The notes under the pieces are model-generated. The model worked only from the letters and a program-made list of their open reading frames with translations, ran no database searches and was not told where the DNA came from. 32,071 nucleotides of DNA from positions 1 through 32,071 of the forward strand of contig JBDRGC010000121.1 in NCBI GenBank assembly GCA_043818215.1, written 5' to 3'. The first letter of the stretch is position 1. Each line of letters opens with the position of its first letter. Shown piece by piece: positions 6,773 through 14,359 of the stretch. The DNA is from JBDRGC01 sp043818215. GTDB taxonomy: Bacteria; Chloroflexota; Anaerolineae; Anaerolineales; UBA11858. The position numbers and the translations under genes are program-made.

Positions 6773-7503
6773 CAAAACCCCTTCGTGAATAAGATGTCAT
6801 CTCTTCTTCCAACGCGGTTTCTTAATTCCCGCAGAGTAGTAGCTACCCCCAGCAATTCCCCATTTTTCAGTGCGAGCCACTGTCCACGATATTTATATGC
6901 GTGTGCTTTGAGCCACTCGCGGCTTTCACGTAGAGTCGGGTCCGGTGGCAAATTGCTTTGAATTATCTTTGGCGGCGCGAGGATGCGGGCATACTTCTGG
7001 AGTTCCTGGTACTCGGGGTACTTTTCTGCTCCCTCGGTAGCCAGCCGACGCGCGTACATGTGCGCTCCTGCTCCAAATGCAAATTGGATTCCGCGCAGAT
7101 AGTTTTCTGGGGAACGATTCTCCCAATTTATATTTTTCGCAACTTCTATGAAAGCGCGTTCATCTCCGCTTTCAGCAGCCCGCTCTAGTTGAATCATTTC
7201 ATGGTCAATGATTTCAGACTCAAAAAATACTGGGAAGCGTACTATTTTTACGTCTTCAGTTACTATTGATGTTCCTGTTGAAGTAGACTTATCTACAAGG
7301 TCTTCCCGCAGATCGGAGAAATAAATATATCTATCCTGCGAGTGCTGATCAATAGTTCCAGGATACACAGGGGGTAAATCAGATAAGCCGCCAATGGTTA
7401 TTGATTGTGCGTCTTCAGGGTCTCGAGCACCGAGAAAATTCATCATTAGCAGTGCAGCTAAGTTTGGATTGCGAGTAGGTATACCTGTATAGATTGACAT
7501 CAT
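6772..7503 (-). CDS. DUF5678-containing protein of unknown function, middle gene of the three-gene operon
   Basis: About 243 residues. The last 50 match the DUF5678 pattern (REWLKAHAYKYRGQWLALKNGELLGVA ends in a DDILFTKGF-type strand; quoted in parts, about 195-243), a small domain often found beside retropepsin-like proteins. Residues about 130-185 look helical and TPR-like (NYLRGIQFAFGAGAHMYARRL). The first 110 residues (FLGARDPEDAQSITIGGLSD and onward) match nothing I know. The ATG at 7503 follows a GGGAG within the end of the upstream gene; an earlier start would lie inside that gene. The last codon overlaps the protease ATG. Confidence 0.7.
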   Translation of the reverse strand: MMSIYTGIPTRNPNLAALLMMNFLGARDPEDAQSITIGGLSDLPPVYPGTIDQHSQDRYIYFSDLREDLVDKSTSTGTSIVTEDVKIVRFPVFFESEIIDHEMIQLERAAESGDERAFIEVAKNINWENRSPENYLRGIQFAFGAGAHMYARRLATEGAEKYPEYQELQKYARILAPPKIIQSNLPPDPTLRESREWLKAHAYKYRGQWLALKNGELLGVATTLRELRNRVGRRDDILFTKGF

Positions 7504-7504
7504 T

Positions 7505-8281
7505 CTATGACTCCCCGGAGAATGGTTCGAACACATTTAAGCTCTCATCTGGTATGCACCACCGAAAAGCGCGATAAATCACGTCATGATAAGCATCACA
7601 GCGTTCAACTAGATTTGATAGAGAAAGCTCACCTTCTTCGAAATAATCAAAATCTAAGATAAAGAAAGGGGGACCTTCTTTTTCTTTGCCATGACGAGTG
7701 CGCAGATTCAATCTCGCGTCACCATCAGATAACAAAAGCCGAGACTCCATTTCCAGTGGATCAGTCCAACATTCATTTTGAAAATAGGCAGTGAGTTCAG
7801 AGTTAATTAATTGAAGTATCTCAGTCGAAGTTTGCAATCCCGTGTTGTTGGAGGTTATGCGGTTGACAAATCGTAGCCCGATCCGTGTTCCATAAGCAGG
7901 CTTGTAGATTTTCTTTATTGCGTCGTCAACTTTTTTTAGATGCTTAGAAAAATCATTCCAATGCGTATATTGAGTCGTCAAAAGAGCGTAGAAATCTGAT
8001 GATAAGGATACAGCAGTCTTTTCATCCATAGTTCGAAAACGATAAGTTTTCTTGGTCTGCACTTCTTCTGATACTTCTCTACCACCGGGCGACGGAAAAG
8101 GAAAAAGATAACCTTGTTCTATCTCAACTTTCGGGAATTCGCTTCTAATCTCTTCTTGGAATTCGCTGGGTTCTTCTTTGTTGATACGAAAGATAAGCGG
8201 AAACCGCACCTGACAGATCACTTCGTCCACTGGTGCTTTGGATAGTTGCATTTCTGGCTTTGATGGAAAATTTATTGCCAT
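7505..8281 (-). CDS. TIGR04255 family protein
   Basis: 258 residues with the family's usual layout: an opening APVDEVICQVRFP, then YRFRTMDEKTAVSLSSDFYAL, YTHWNDFSKHL, and YGTRIGLRFVNRI near residue 135. It also has a late acidic motif, FFILDFDYFEEG. The family is sporadically distributed among bacteria, usually in accessory regions, with no established biochemical role. The ATG at 8281 is preceded by AAAGGA with a seven-base spacing, and a TATAAT sits 34 bases upstream, so the operon appears to have its own promoter. It leads an operon with the DUF5678 and protease genes at overlapping or near-zero spacing. Its base composition looks more AT-rich than that of the flanking hsd genes. Confidence 0.82.
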   Translation of the reverse strand: MAINFPSKPEMQLSKAPVDEVICQVRFPLIFRINKEEPSEFQEEIRSEFPKVEIEQGYLFPFPSPGGREVSEEVQTKKTYRFRTMDEKTAVSLSSDFYALLTTQYTHWNDFSKHLKKVDDAIKKIYKPAYGTRIGLRFVNRITSNNTGLQTSTEILQLINSELTAYFQNECWTDPLEMESRLLLSDGDARLNLRTRHGKEKEGPPFFILDFDYFEEGELSLSNLVERCDAYHDVIYRAFRWCIPDESLNVFEPFSGES

Positions 8282-8314
8282 GAGTCTGTCCTTTCATTCT
8301 TGCTTCAAGATGAT

Positions 8315-8320
8315 ATTATA
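8315..8320 (-). promoter_or_regulatory. Putative -10 box of the TIGR04255 operon
   Basis: TATAAT on the minus strand 34 bases upstream of the TIGR04255 ATG, just after the hsdS 3'-end copy. No clear -35 box is seen at 16-18 bases. Confidence 0.4.
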
Positions 8321-8517
8321 AAGCAAGATGCCTTTTTTTCCTAATCCTCTCCACCAACTCCCTCGCATCCCCATCCCCCTCCTCACGTTGACTCACCAAC
8401 CGCCCCTCGAACGCCCGCTTCAAAATGGACCCCCCTACGGGGACTGCGTGCCGCAGCCGCTCGGAGAGCACCAGGGTCTGATCGAGTTCTTTTTCGATTT
8501 CGTCGGCTGTGCTACGC
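8316..8517 (-). pseudogene. Copy C of the hsdS 3' end (specificity-subunit tail)
   Basis: The minus frame reads ADEIEKELDQTLVLSERLRH, then SILKRAFEGRLV and a normal-looking HsdS end (ARELVERIRKKRHLAL) with a stop at 8316-8318. It matches the C-terminal coiled coil of the intact hsdS (about 9882-9982) but lacks any target-recognition domain. An 18-base insert adds six residues (AVPVGG region). It follows the HEPN-MNT pair and precedes the TIGR04255 operon. Confidence 0.85.
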
Positions 8518-8904
8518 GCCAACGCTGAGAACAGCCTCCGCTGATTTCAAAGTTAAGTTTCCTCCCACCACACCTAACCCGGTTGCCTCGTGAACGACAT
8601 TACGATAGAGCGAAAATCCACGCATTTGCTCCCAACGTTCTGCGCCGATGACGCGCGGACTGAGTAAGACATCATACTCCAGAGAAATACGGGCGGCTTG
8701 TTTGAGAATTGCGCGCCTGAGTTGGCGGTCTTCTTGGGCTAAGATGACTAACACATCGGTGTCTGAGTCGCTCTGACTATCGCCGCGGGCTTTGGAGCCG
8801 AACAAGGCCACAGCTTCGACCTTATCAGGGACGGTTTTCTGTAAGTAGTTGACGAATTTATGGAGTGCCTGTTGTTCCAGGGAGGTTAAATTGGTTTTCT
8901 TCAT
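8512..8904 (-). CDS. MNT-type nucleotidyltransferase (MntA-like antitoxin)
   Basis: 130 residues with the minimal nucleotidyltransferase signature GSKARG (36-41) followed by Asp48-Thr49-Asp50 (SDSDTDVLV). In HEPN-MNT systems this enzyme inactivates the HEPN partner by adding nucleotides to it. The ATG at 8904 overlaps the HEPN stop as ATGA. The normal family end is near residue 115 (YRNVVHEATGLG); the last 15 or so residues run up to the hsdS tail copy and may be added by the junction. Confidence 0.85.
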   Translation of the reverse strand: MKKTNLTSLEQQALHKFVNYLQKTVPDKVEAVALFGSKARGDSQSDSDTDVLVILAQEDRQLRRAILKQAARISLEYDVLLSPRVIGAERWEQMRGFSLYRNVVHEATGLGVVGGNLTLKSAEAVLSVGA

Positions 8905-9302
8905 AGCCAACTTTCCTTTGTTAACCACGCTTCAACCGCGTCTACAAATCGGTGTGCCTGTTGCAAATCAATGGCGGCGTCTTCCTGTGAAGTTGCAGTG
9001 ATCAATTCATAATCACCTTCGTGACGATCATCCATCACCTGACCATAGATCTCACTCAACTCAGGGGAAACCAGCCCGGTTTTAACAAAATGCTGGCGAA
9101 ATGCAGCTAAAACGCCAGTGTGCTTGCTGCGTGAAAGATTCTTTGTGACCAGCAAGGCATTGGCGGCATAGAAAATGGCGTAATAGGCCCGGTTGATCGC
9201 CGCCGCGTAGAAATCATTATCCAGATTGAGCTTGGCAACGCTCAACGATTCGTGTGCGTTTTCGATATAGAGTGCAACTTCTTTCCAAGTAGGATCATCC
9301 AT
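8901..9302 (-). CDS. HEPN-domain protein, partner of the MNT nucleotidyltransferase
   Basis: 133 residues of the all-helical HEPN family (PF05168 style): AKLNLDNDFYAAAINRAYYAIFYAANALL is spread over about residues 24-52, followed by SKHTGVLAAFRQHFVKTG and a DDRHEGDYEL stretch. Many HEPN toxins are RNases with an Rx4-6H motif; I do not see that motif clearly here, so RNase activity is uncertain. ATGA overlap with the MNT gene. A TATAAT (9309-9314) ends six bases before the ATG, so the mRNA may be leaderless. Confidence 0.85.
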   Translation of the reverse strand: MDDPTWKEVALYIENAHESLSVAKLNLDNDFYAAAINRAYYAIFYAANALLVTKNLSRSKHTGVLAAFRQHFVKTGLVSPELSEIYGQVMDDRHEGDYELITATSQEDAAIDLQQAHRFVDAVEAWLTKESWL

Positions 9303-9308
9303 ATTTTT

Positions 9309-9314
9309 ATTATA
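9309..9314 (-). promoter_or_regulatory. Putative -10 box for HEPN-MNT, consistent with a leaderless transcript
   Basis: TATAAT on the minus strand, with only six bases between its end and the ATG at 9302. Transcription starting about seven bases downstream would begin at or near the start codon. No ribosome binding site is evident except AAGG overlapping the box. Confidence 0.4.
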
Positions 9315-9322
9315 CCTTGACG

Positions 9323-9520
9323 TTAAGCTTTGTTGTCGCGAATTATTTTTAACAATTCATCTGCCGGTTCATCGCGTGGGGCTTGCCCCACCAACCGACT
9401 CTCGAACGCCCGCTTCAAAATAGACCCCCCTGCGGGGATGATATGCCGCAGCCGCCCAGAGCGCGCCACGAAGTCCCCGCAGGGGAAGGCCTGATCGAGT
9501 TCTTTTTCGATTTCGTCGTT
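9323..9520 (-). pseudogene. Copy B of the hsdS 3' end (specificity-subunit tail)
   Basis: The minus frame reads DEIEKELDQAF, then GRLRHIIPAGGSILKRAFES and a natural HsdS ending (DEPADELLKIIRDNKA). It repeats the C-terminal coiled coil of the intact hsdS. It carries two separate 18-base in-frame inserts (at about 9431-9448 and 9468-9485) that are inverted versions of the same short palindromic sequence. It lies between the small conserved gene and the HEPN-MNT pair. Confidence 0.85.
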
Positions 9521-9849
9521 CACTGATACGCTGCCAATCCCGCTCGCATGGCTCCTTCAATCGTGCCATCGATATTGCCTGCGCCGGGGAACATCCATTC
9601 GTTAGGGTCAAAGCTTTCATTGCTGTATTTATAAATCGCGAATCCCCATTCATCCATCGTGCCGGTGTAAGTCAGACGGCAAACCGGCCAGGTGCGGAAA
9701 GTTTTGGGATGATCGAGATACAGATATTGACCCCGGTAGCGGGTGCTGAACCAGCGATGGGGTTGGTTTTTCAGTTCAGAACGATTGAAATTGTCGACAA
9801 TTTCGTCAACCTGGACTTTTACTTCTGGGGGGATTTTGATTTTTGCCAT
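9520..9849 (-). CDS. Small conserved protein of unknown function
   Basis: 109 residues. It resembles a conserved short protein I recall from bacterial genomes with the pattern RYRGQYLYLD, RLTYTGTMDEWGFAIYKYS, then FDPNEWMFPG and an end at DGTIEGAMRAGLAAYQ; I know no assigned function. It is probably cytosolic (no signal peptide or membrane segment). The ATG at 9849 has AGGAGA a few bases upstream. Its start overlaps the extended 3' end of hsdS by 44 bases, and its stop touches tail copy B, so it is the first cargo gene behind hsdS. Confidence 0.7.
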   Translation of the reverse strand: MAKIKIPPEVKVQVDEIVDNFNRSELKNQPHRWFSTRYRGQYLYLDHPKTFRTWPVCRLTYTGTMDEWGFAIYKYSNESFDPNEWMFPGAGNIDGTIEGAMRAGLAAYQ

Positions 9850-11236
9850 GAGATATCTCCTGATGAATAACATTTGATTTTTGCCCGATCAACCGCCCCT
9901 CAAACGCCCGCTTCAAAATGGACTGCCGCAGCCGCTCGGACCGCGCCAGGGCTTGATCGAGTTCTTTTTCGATTTCGTCGGCCACCGACAACCGGCGTTC
10001 GACTTTTTGAATGATAAGGTCTTGTTCTGCAAGTGGGGGCAATGGAAAAATTATTGATTTCAGGATTCGTTGATTTAGAAAATCTCGTGTGCTACCCTTG
10101 CACAAGTCAGATACCTGACCAAGTACGAACGGCGAGCCATTGAAAAGAAACGCTAAGAACATCGATCGCATACCCGAAGGAGCAAGAGTAATTCTCATTA
10201 CATTAGTTGATAGTCTTGCTTCTCCTAAACCATCTGGTATGACTGCAACTTCTCCAACAGTTCCAGATCGCGAGATAACCAAATCCCCTTCTTGCACATC
10301 GTATTTGGCTAATTGATCGGCTTTTTCACTTGTAATGTGAATCTTACCTCCTGGAACATATTGCATTACCCCGATATTCTCGATACCAATTACTGGCACA
10401 CCTTCTTCGCGATGTTCGTGCTTTTTTAGCAAAGTGCCAAATGGGCCTGTTTTCATCCCATCTCGTGTAACTTCCAATAAAGGTTCAATATGAGTCCAAA
10501 CCCACCCCTCCGGCAACTCCTGCAGCCCCTCGACATCTGGCTCCTTTGGCTCCTTAAATTTCTTCCTCCGTCTTCCGTCCCCGGTCTTCTGTCCCGCCTC
10601 CCACTTCGCCCTCCGCTCGGACAGGATACGCGCCAGCAATTTCTCGGCGGGTTCCAACTCGGATTGGTGGGCCTCACGCCATTCCCGTGTCAGTTCCCCC
10701 TCAACGGCGGATTTGAGCACCGCCTGCCGGTAGCGTTGGAGCGAAGCTCTGGCCTGCTGCAACTCGGCCACGCCCGCCTCCAACTGGGTGAAGAGTTCCT
10801 CGATTTTGGCGACGATGCGTTCCTGTTCAGGGAATGGGGGAATCGCTATTTCTATTGCGTAAGCATCGTTTCGATTTAACCCAGGAATAGCTGTCGATCT
10901 ATCAAGTTTTTCTAGTTGGAGGGATGAAAGTAGATAGAAAAGAAAACCCAAATTAATTCCATCCGGTGGAATTACAAAATATGTGGTGTCGATAGGCCAA
11001 CAGGGAACTTTGGACAAGTGAACTGCGCCAGTCGTACCCTTGCGCCCAACCACCAAACAAGGTGAATCGACTAAAGCTGCTGAGTGATAGCCCACAATAC
11101 CATTGGAGCCGTAAACAGGAATATTTCCAGATTGGTCCCTTCTATCTTTTCGGAGTCCTTTTCCATAATCAAACGAGACAATATCGCCAATTGTTGTTCG
11201 TTCCCATCCTTTGGGAAAATCGTTATTCTCTGTCAT
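9806..11236 (-). CDS. hsdS: Type I restriction-modification specificity (S) subunit
   Basis: 476 residues that select the DNA target of the HsdRMS complex. It shows the classic duplicated layout: target-recognition domain 1 from WERTTIGDIV (about 11) with PLPEQE-type ending PPFPEQERIVAKIEELFTQL, and a central coiled coil (AGVAELQQARASLQRYRQAVL). Domain 2 runs from LPEGWVWTHIEPL (about 240) to PLPPLAEQDLIIQKVERRL, followed by the terminal coiled coil ADEIEKELDQALARSERLRQ. The last 27 residues after GRLIGQ are not HsdS-like and read into the next gene, so its natural end has been replaced. The ATG lies one base after the hsdR stop. Confidence 0.93.
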   Translation of the reverse strand: MTENNDFPKGWERTTIGDIVSFDYGKGLRKDRRDQSGNIPVYGSNGIVGYHSAALVDSPCLVVGRKGTTGAVHLSKVPCWPIDTTYFVIPPDGINLGFLFYLLSSLQLEKLDRSTAIPGLNRNDAYAIEIAIPPFPEQERIVAKIEELFTQLEAGVAELQQARASLQRYRQAVLKSAVEGELTREWREAHQSELEPAEKLLARILSERRAKWEAGQKTGDGRRRKKFKEPKEPDVEGLQELPEGWVWTHIEPLLEVTRDGMKTGPFGTLLKKHEHREEGVPVIGIENIGVMQYVPGGKIHITSEKADQLAKYDVQEGDLVISRSGTVGEVAVIPDGLGEARLSTNVMRITLAPSGMRSMFLAFLFNGSPFVLGQVSDLCKGSTRDFLNQRILKSIIFPLPPLAEQDLIIQKVERRLSVADEIEKELDQALARSERLRQSILKRAFEGRLIGQKSNVIHQEISHGKNQNPPRSKSPG

Positions 11237-11237
11237 C

Positions 11238-14009
11238 CTAAGCCACCAATACCTGACTGAGTTCTTCTAAAATGCCGTCCAAATCTTCCCCAAAGAGTTG
11301 GTAGACCTTAACCACCCCACCCTTCTGATTGAAGGGCACCTCCTCGAAATCGTCCATCTCGATGGTCACGCTGGCGGCAATATGCTCACGGATCATCTCC
11401 AGCCATTCCAACTGCTCCTGACTGAACTGACGCCCGGCGTTCAACTGATCCACTATCCAGACCCGGTAGCGCTCATCCACCGTCAGCGGGAAAGGCTCCA
11501 GGGTTTCCGACTGTTCCAGCGCAAAGCGCACCAGCGAGATGATGTCGGTCAGCAGGCGGCTCGGCCCCGCCCCCCGCACCCGGGACTTGTCAAGTTGCGC
11601 ATAAGCCCGCCAAAGGCTTTCGGGGGTCAGGTTGTAGGGTGGTCGCTCGATGGCCTGCGCCAGTTCCTTCACCGCCCGGTAAGTCAGCCGCCGCGCCCCA
11701 TAGGGCTGGCTGTACAGGATTTGCAGGGCGGTCAGCTCGTCCTTGTTGGCGGCGATGAACTGCTCGAAGGTCTCCACCTTACGCCGGGCCTCGGCTTCCA
11801 CAAAACCGGCTTCCAGCACTTCGTCCTTGCTGAGGGTGTCGATGACCTGCTCATTGCGCTGCTGGATGTGGATCAGAGTTCCTCGCAGTTCGTGATTATC
11901 GAAGGGCGCGCAGGCTTTTTGGATCAACGCTTCCTGTGCTCGCTGGATGGCCTCCGGGGATGTGGCTCCAAATTGGGTTTGGGCGTATTGTTGGTGAATG
12001 TCGGGATCGACCGCGTCCAACAAGGCGTGGATCAGACCCTTTAGCGAATTCCCCCCCGAAACCTGTCCTGAGCCTCGTCGAAGGGCGGATTCGATGCCCG
12101 TCCTTTCTTGGGGGGTGATCCCGCGATCCAGGCGTGCCAGCCGTCCCGCCAGGGATTGCAACGAATCTGCATCCCGCACGCCCATTGCCAACCTGTGGAG
12201 CAACTTGTCGAAGGGGACGTATTTCTTGCGCTCCAGGGGACGGGTGTCGGTCTTATCTCCTTCGCAGACCCCCACGGCGTCCACGATCACGAAATGGGTT
12301 TTGTGACCGGCGTCGGGGGTCACCGCTGTCAGGTCGGTATCCGAAATCACGCGCGTGCCGCGGCCCTTCATCTGCTCGAAATAGCCCTGCGAGCGAATCA
12401 TGCGCAGGAAGATCAGGCACTCCAGAGGGCGTATATCGGTGCCGGTGGAAATCATATCCACGCTCACGGCTATGCGTGGGTAATAGGCGTTGCGGAAACT
12501 GGCGATCAGGTCTTCGGGCTTCTCGCCGCTGCGGTAGGTGATCTTCTTGCAGAACTCGTTGCCCTTGCCGAAGACCTCCCGCACGATCTCGACAATATCC
12601 TCGGCGTGCGAGTCATCTTTAGCGAAGATCAGCGTTTTGGGTACAACCGTGCGTCCGGGGAATATCTCGGTGAACAGTCGCTTGCGGAATGCCCCGATCA
12701 CGGTGCGGATCTGGTCTTTGGCGACCACGGCCCGGTCGAGCTGGTTGGGTGCGTATTCCAGGTCTTCGTCGAGCTGCTCCCAGCGCACGGCGCGGGTCTG
12801 CTTGTCGCGCTTATCGACATAGTGACCGGCCTCAACTATATCTCCTTCCGTGGAAATTCGAGTACGGATTTTATAGACTTCGTAGCCCACATTGACCCCA
12901 TCGGCCACCGCCCGCTCGTGGGTGTACTCGGTGACCAGGTTCTGCTCGAAGAAGCCCAAGGTATGTTTGGAGGGCGTGGCCGTCAGGCCGATCAGGAAGG
13001 CGTCGAAATATTCCAGCACCTGCCGCCACAGGTTGTAGATCGAGCGGTGGCACTCGTCGGTGATGATGAAGTCGAAGCTCTCGATGGGGATATCGGGGTT
13101 GTATTCGACGGTCTTGGGGTCTTCATCGCCCCGCAGGCCCAGCTCGAACATGGAAGGCTCTTCGTTCTCTTCTTCGTATTCATCGCCCTTGAGCATCGAA
13201 TACAGCCGCTGGATGGTGGTGATGGTCACCTTCCCCACCGGGTCGATGATGTTGGAAGTCAAGCGCTGGACGTTGTAAAGTTCTGTGAACTTGCGTCCAT
13301 CATCCGGGGTGATATAGCCCTGAAATTCCCGCAGGGTCTGCTTGCCGAGGTTATTGCGATCCACCAGGAAGAGTACCCGTTTGGCTCCTCCGTGCTTGAT
13401 CAGCCGGTAGACAGAGCTTACCGCCGTGAAAGTTTTCCCGCTGCCGGTGGCCATCTGGATCAGCGCCCGCGGCCTCCCCTGGGCAAATGAGCTTTCCAGG
13501 CTGGCGATGGCCTCGATTTGGGCGTCCCACAAGCCTTGTTCGATAAGAGGGTACTTTTCGGGCATTTCTCGCAGCCGCCCGCGCAGCGTATCGGGTTGCG
13601 ACACCCACTCCCGCAGCGTCTCCGGCCGGTGGAAGTGGAAGACCCGCCGCGAGCGGAAATCGGGATCGCGCAAGTCGGCGAAGCGGGTTTCGATACCGGT
13701 GCTCTCGTAGCTGAAGGGTAGCGGCAATTCCACGTGGGGGATATCTGTCGGGAAGCTGGTCAGATACCTGGCCGACTGCTCGAAGACCCCGCTCAGGGTT
13801 GTACCCGCCTTTTTCGCTTCAACCACGCCCACGGCTTTGCGGTCCACGAAGAGCACGTAATCGGCAGGGCCGCTGGCCGTCTGGAACTCGCGCACCGCCA
13901 CGCCGGTCCCCGCGCCCAGGTTGAGATGCCGATAATCCTGCACGACCCAACCGGCGGCGGTCAGCTTCTGGTCGATGATCTCTCGGGCGTATTCTTCAGG
14001 GGTGGGCAT
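11238..14009 (-). CDS. hsdR: Type I restriction endonuclease (R) subunit
   Basis: 923 residues. The N-terminal nuclease domain has the PD-(D/E)xK residues Asp50, Glu64 and Lys66 (ADYVLF, GVVEAKK). A superfamily 2 helicase motor follows: Walker A ATGSGKT (187-193), DECH (318-321), GLTATP (about 347) and later motifs (SVDMISTGTDI, QMKGRGTR). A C-terminal helical region contacts the methylase core. It translocates DNA and cuts unmodified sites away from the target. I chose the ATG at 14009 for its GGGAG seven bases upstream; an ATG at 14030 overlaps the stop of a small upstream ORF. It is the first gene of the hsd operon, followed at one base by hsdS. A short palindromic mini-repeat lies inside (12064-12086). 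Confidence 0.95.
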   Translation of the reverse strand: MPTPEEYAREIIDQKLTAAGWVVQDYRHLNLGAGTGVAVREFQTASGPADYVLFVDRKAVGVVEAKKAGTTLSGVFEQSARYLTSFPTDIPHVELPLPFSYESTGIETRFADLRDPDFRSRRVFHFHRPETLREWVSQPDTLRGRLREMPEKYPLIEQGLWDAQIEAIASLESSFAQGRPRALIQMATGSGKTFTAVSSVYRLIKHGGAKRVLFLVDRNNLGKQTLREFQGYITPDDGRKFTELYNVQRLTSNIIDPVGKVTITTIQRLYSMLKGDEYEEENEEPSMFELGLRGDEDPKTVEYNPDIPIESFDFIITDECHRSIYNLWRQVLEYFDAFLIGLTATPSKHTLGFFEQNLVTEYTHERAVADGVNVGYEVYKIRTRISTEGDIVEAGHYVDKRDKQTRAVRWEQLDEDLEYAPNQLDRAVVAKDQIRTVIGAFRKRLFTEIFPGRTVVPKTLIFAKDDSHAEDIVEIVREVFGKGNEFCKKITYRSGEKPEDLIASFRNAYYPRIAVSVDMISTGTDIRPLECLIFLRMIRSQGYFEQMKGRGTRVISDTDLTAVTPDAGHKTHFVIVDAVGVCEGDKTDTRPLERKKYVPFDKLLHRLAMGVRDADSLQSLAGRLARLDRGITPQERTGIESALRRGSGQVSGGNSLKGLIHALLDAVDPDIHQQYAQTQFGATSPEAIQRAQEALIQKACAPFDNHELRGTLIHIQQRNEQVIDTLSKDEVLEAGFVEAEARRKVETFEQFIAANKDELTALQILYSQPYGARRLTYRAVKELAQAIERPPYNLTPESLWRAYAQLDKSRVRGAGPSRLLTDIISLVRFALEQSETLEPFPLTVDERYRVWIVDQLNAGRQFSQEQLEWLEMIREHIAASVTIEMDDFEEVPFNQKGGVVKVYQLFGEDLDGILEELSQVLVA
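12064..12086. repeat. Short dispersed palindromic sequence inside hsdR
   Basis: TGTCCTGAGCC followed by TCGTCGAAGGG. The reverse complement of 437-457 in the MITE-like element gives the same sequence apart from one extra base. In HsdR it encodes part of a Gly/Ser/Arg-rich stretch (ALRRGSGQVSGGN). Confidence 0.5.
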
Positions 14010-14026
14010 GGGTATTCTCCCGCCGG

Positions 14027-14149
14027 TCATTGGGGGCAGGTTTTGTATTCAGCATTGATAGCGTGGCATGAGGTAGCTGAGTCAGCATCGACGCGTATGT
14101 CGGCGGCTATGCAGTCGAGGATATGAGAAAGGTTAGATGACTTGAACAT
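14027..14149 (-). CDS. Possible 40-residue leader ORF upstream of hsdR
   Basis: An ATG at 14149 opens MFKSSNLSHILDCIAADIRV.., which ends in AEYKTCPQ. Its TGA (14029-14027) overlaps the alternative hsdR ATG at 14030 as ATGA, which could couple the two. The ribosome binding site is weak (GGGG). I do not recognise the protein; it may be a remnant or chance frame. Confidence 0.3.
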   Translation of the reverse strand: MFKSSNLSHILDCIAADIRVDADSATSCHAINAEYKTCPQ

Positions 14150-14192
14150 GAGTACCCCGAACGAATTTCATTCCCTTGCATCGGAAGAACCC

Positions 14193-14217
14193 CTTCGATA
14201 AAATGCAATTATCGAAG
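14193..14217. promoter_or_regulatory. 9-bp inverted repeat upstream of hsdR, operator-like
   Basis: CTTCGATAA (14193-14201) and its exact reverse complement (14209-14217) are separated by AATGCAA. It lies about 185 bases upstream of hsdR in a non-coding stretch. It could be an operator for a regulator of the restriction genes, or a transcript hairpin; no regulator gene is adjacent. Confidence 0.35.
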
Positions 14218-14242
14218 CATCTTCTTCATGCTGGGGCCATAT

Positions 14243-14272
14243 CTCGCCAGGCGGAACCGGGCGAGGTTTTTT
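14243..14272 (+). terminator. Hairpin plus T-run in the hsdR-AbiE interval
   Basis: CTCGCC (14243-14248) pairs with GGCGAG (14260-14265), followed by G and six T residues. It reads as an intrinsic terminator on the plus strand, but no plus-strand gene precedes it, so it may be a leftover of a lost gene. Confidence 0.4.
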
Positions 14273-14359
14273 CTTCAGAAGTATATCATAGCCACTGATA
14301 ACCCTACCTGCTGGATTTCTCTACAGCGATTATTCAGCCCGCGATCTCCCATGTCTCTA

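Noticed and set aside
12108..13490. Long plus-strand open frame (460 codons) inside hsdR
   Set aside because: It is antisense to the helicase core of hsdR, has no family motif, and arises from the high-GC codon pattern of the real gene.
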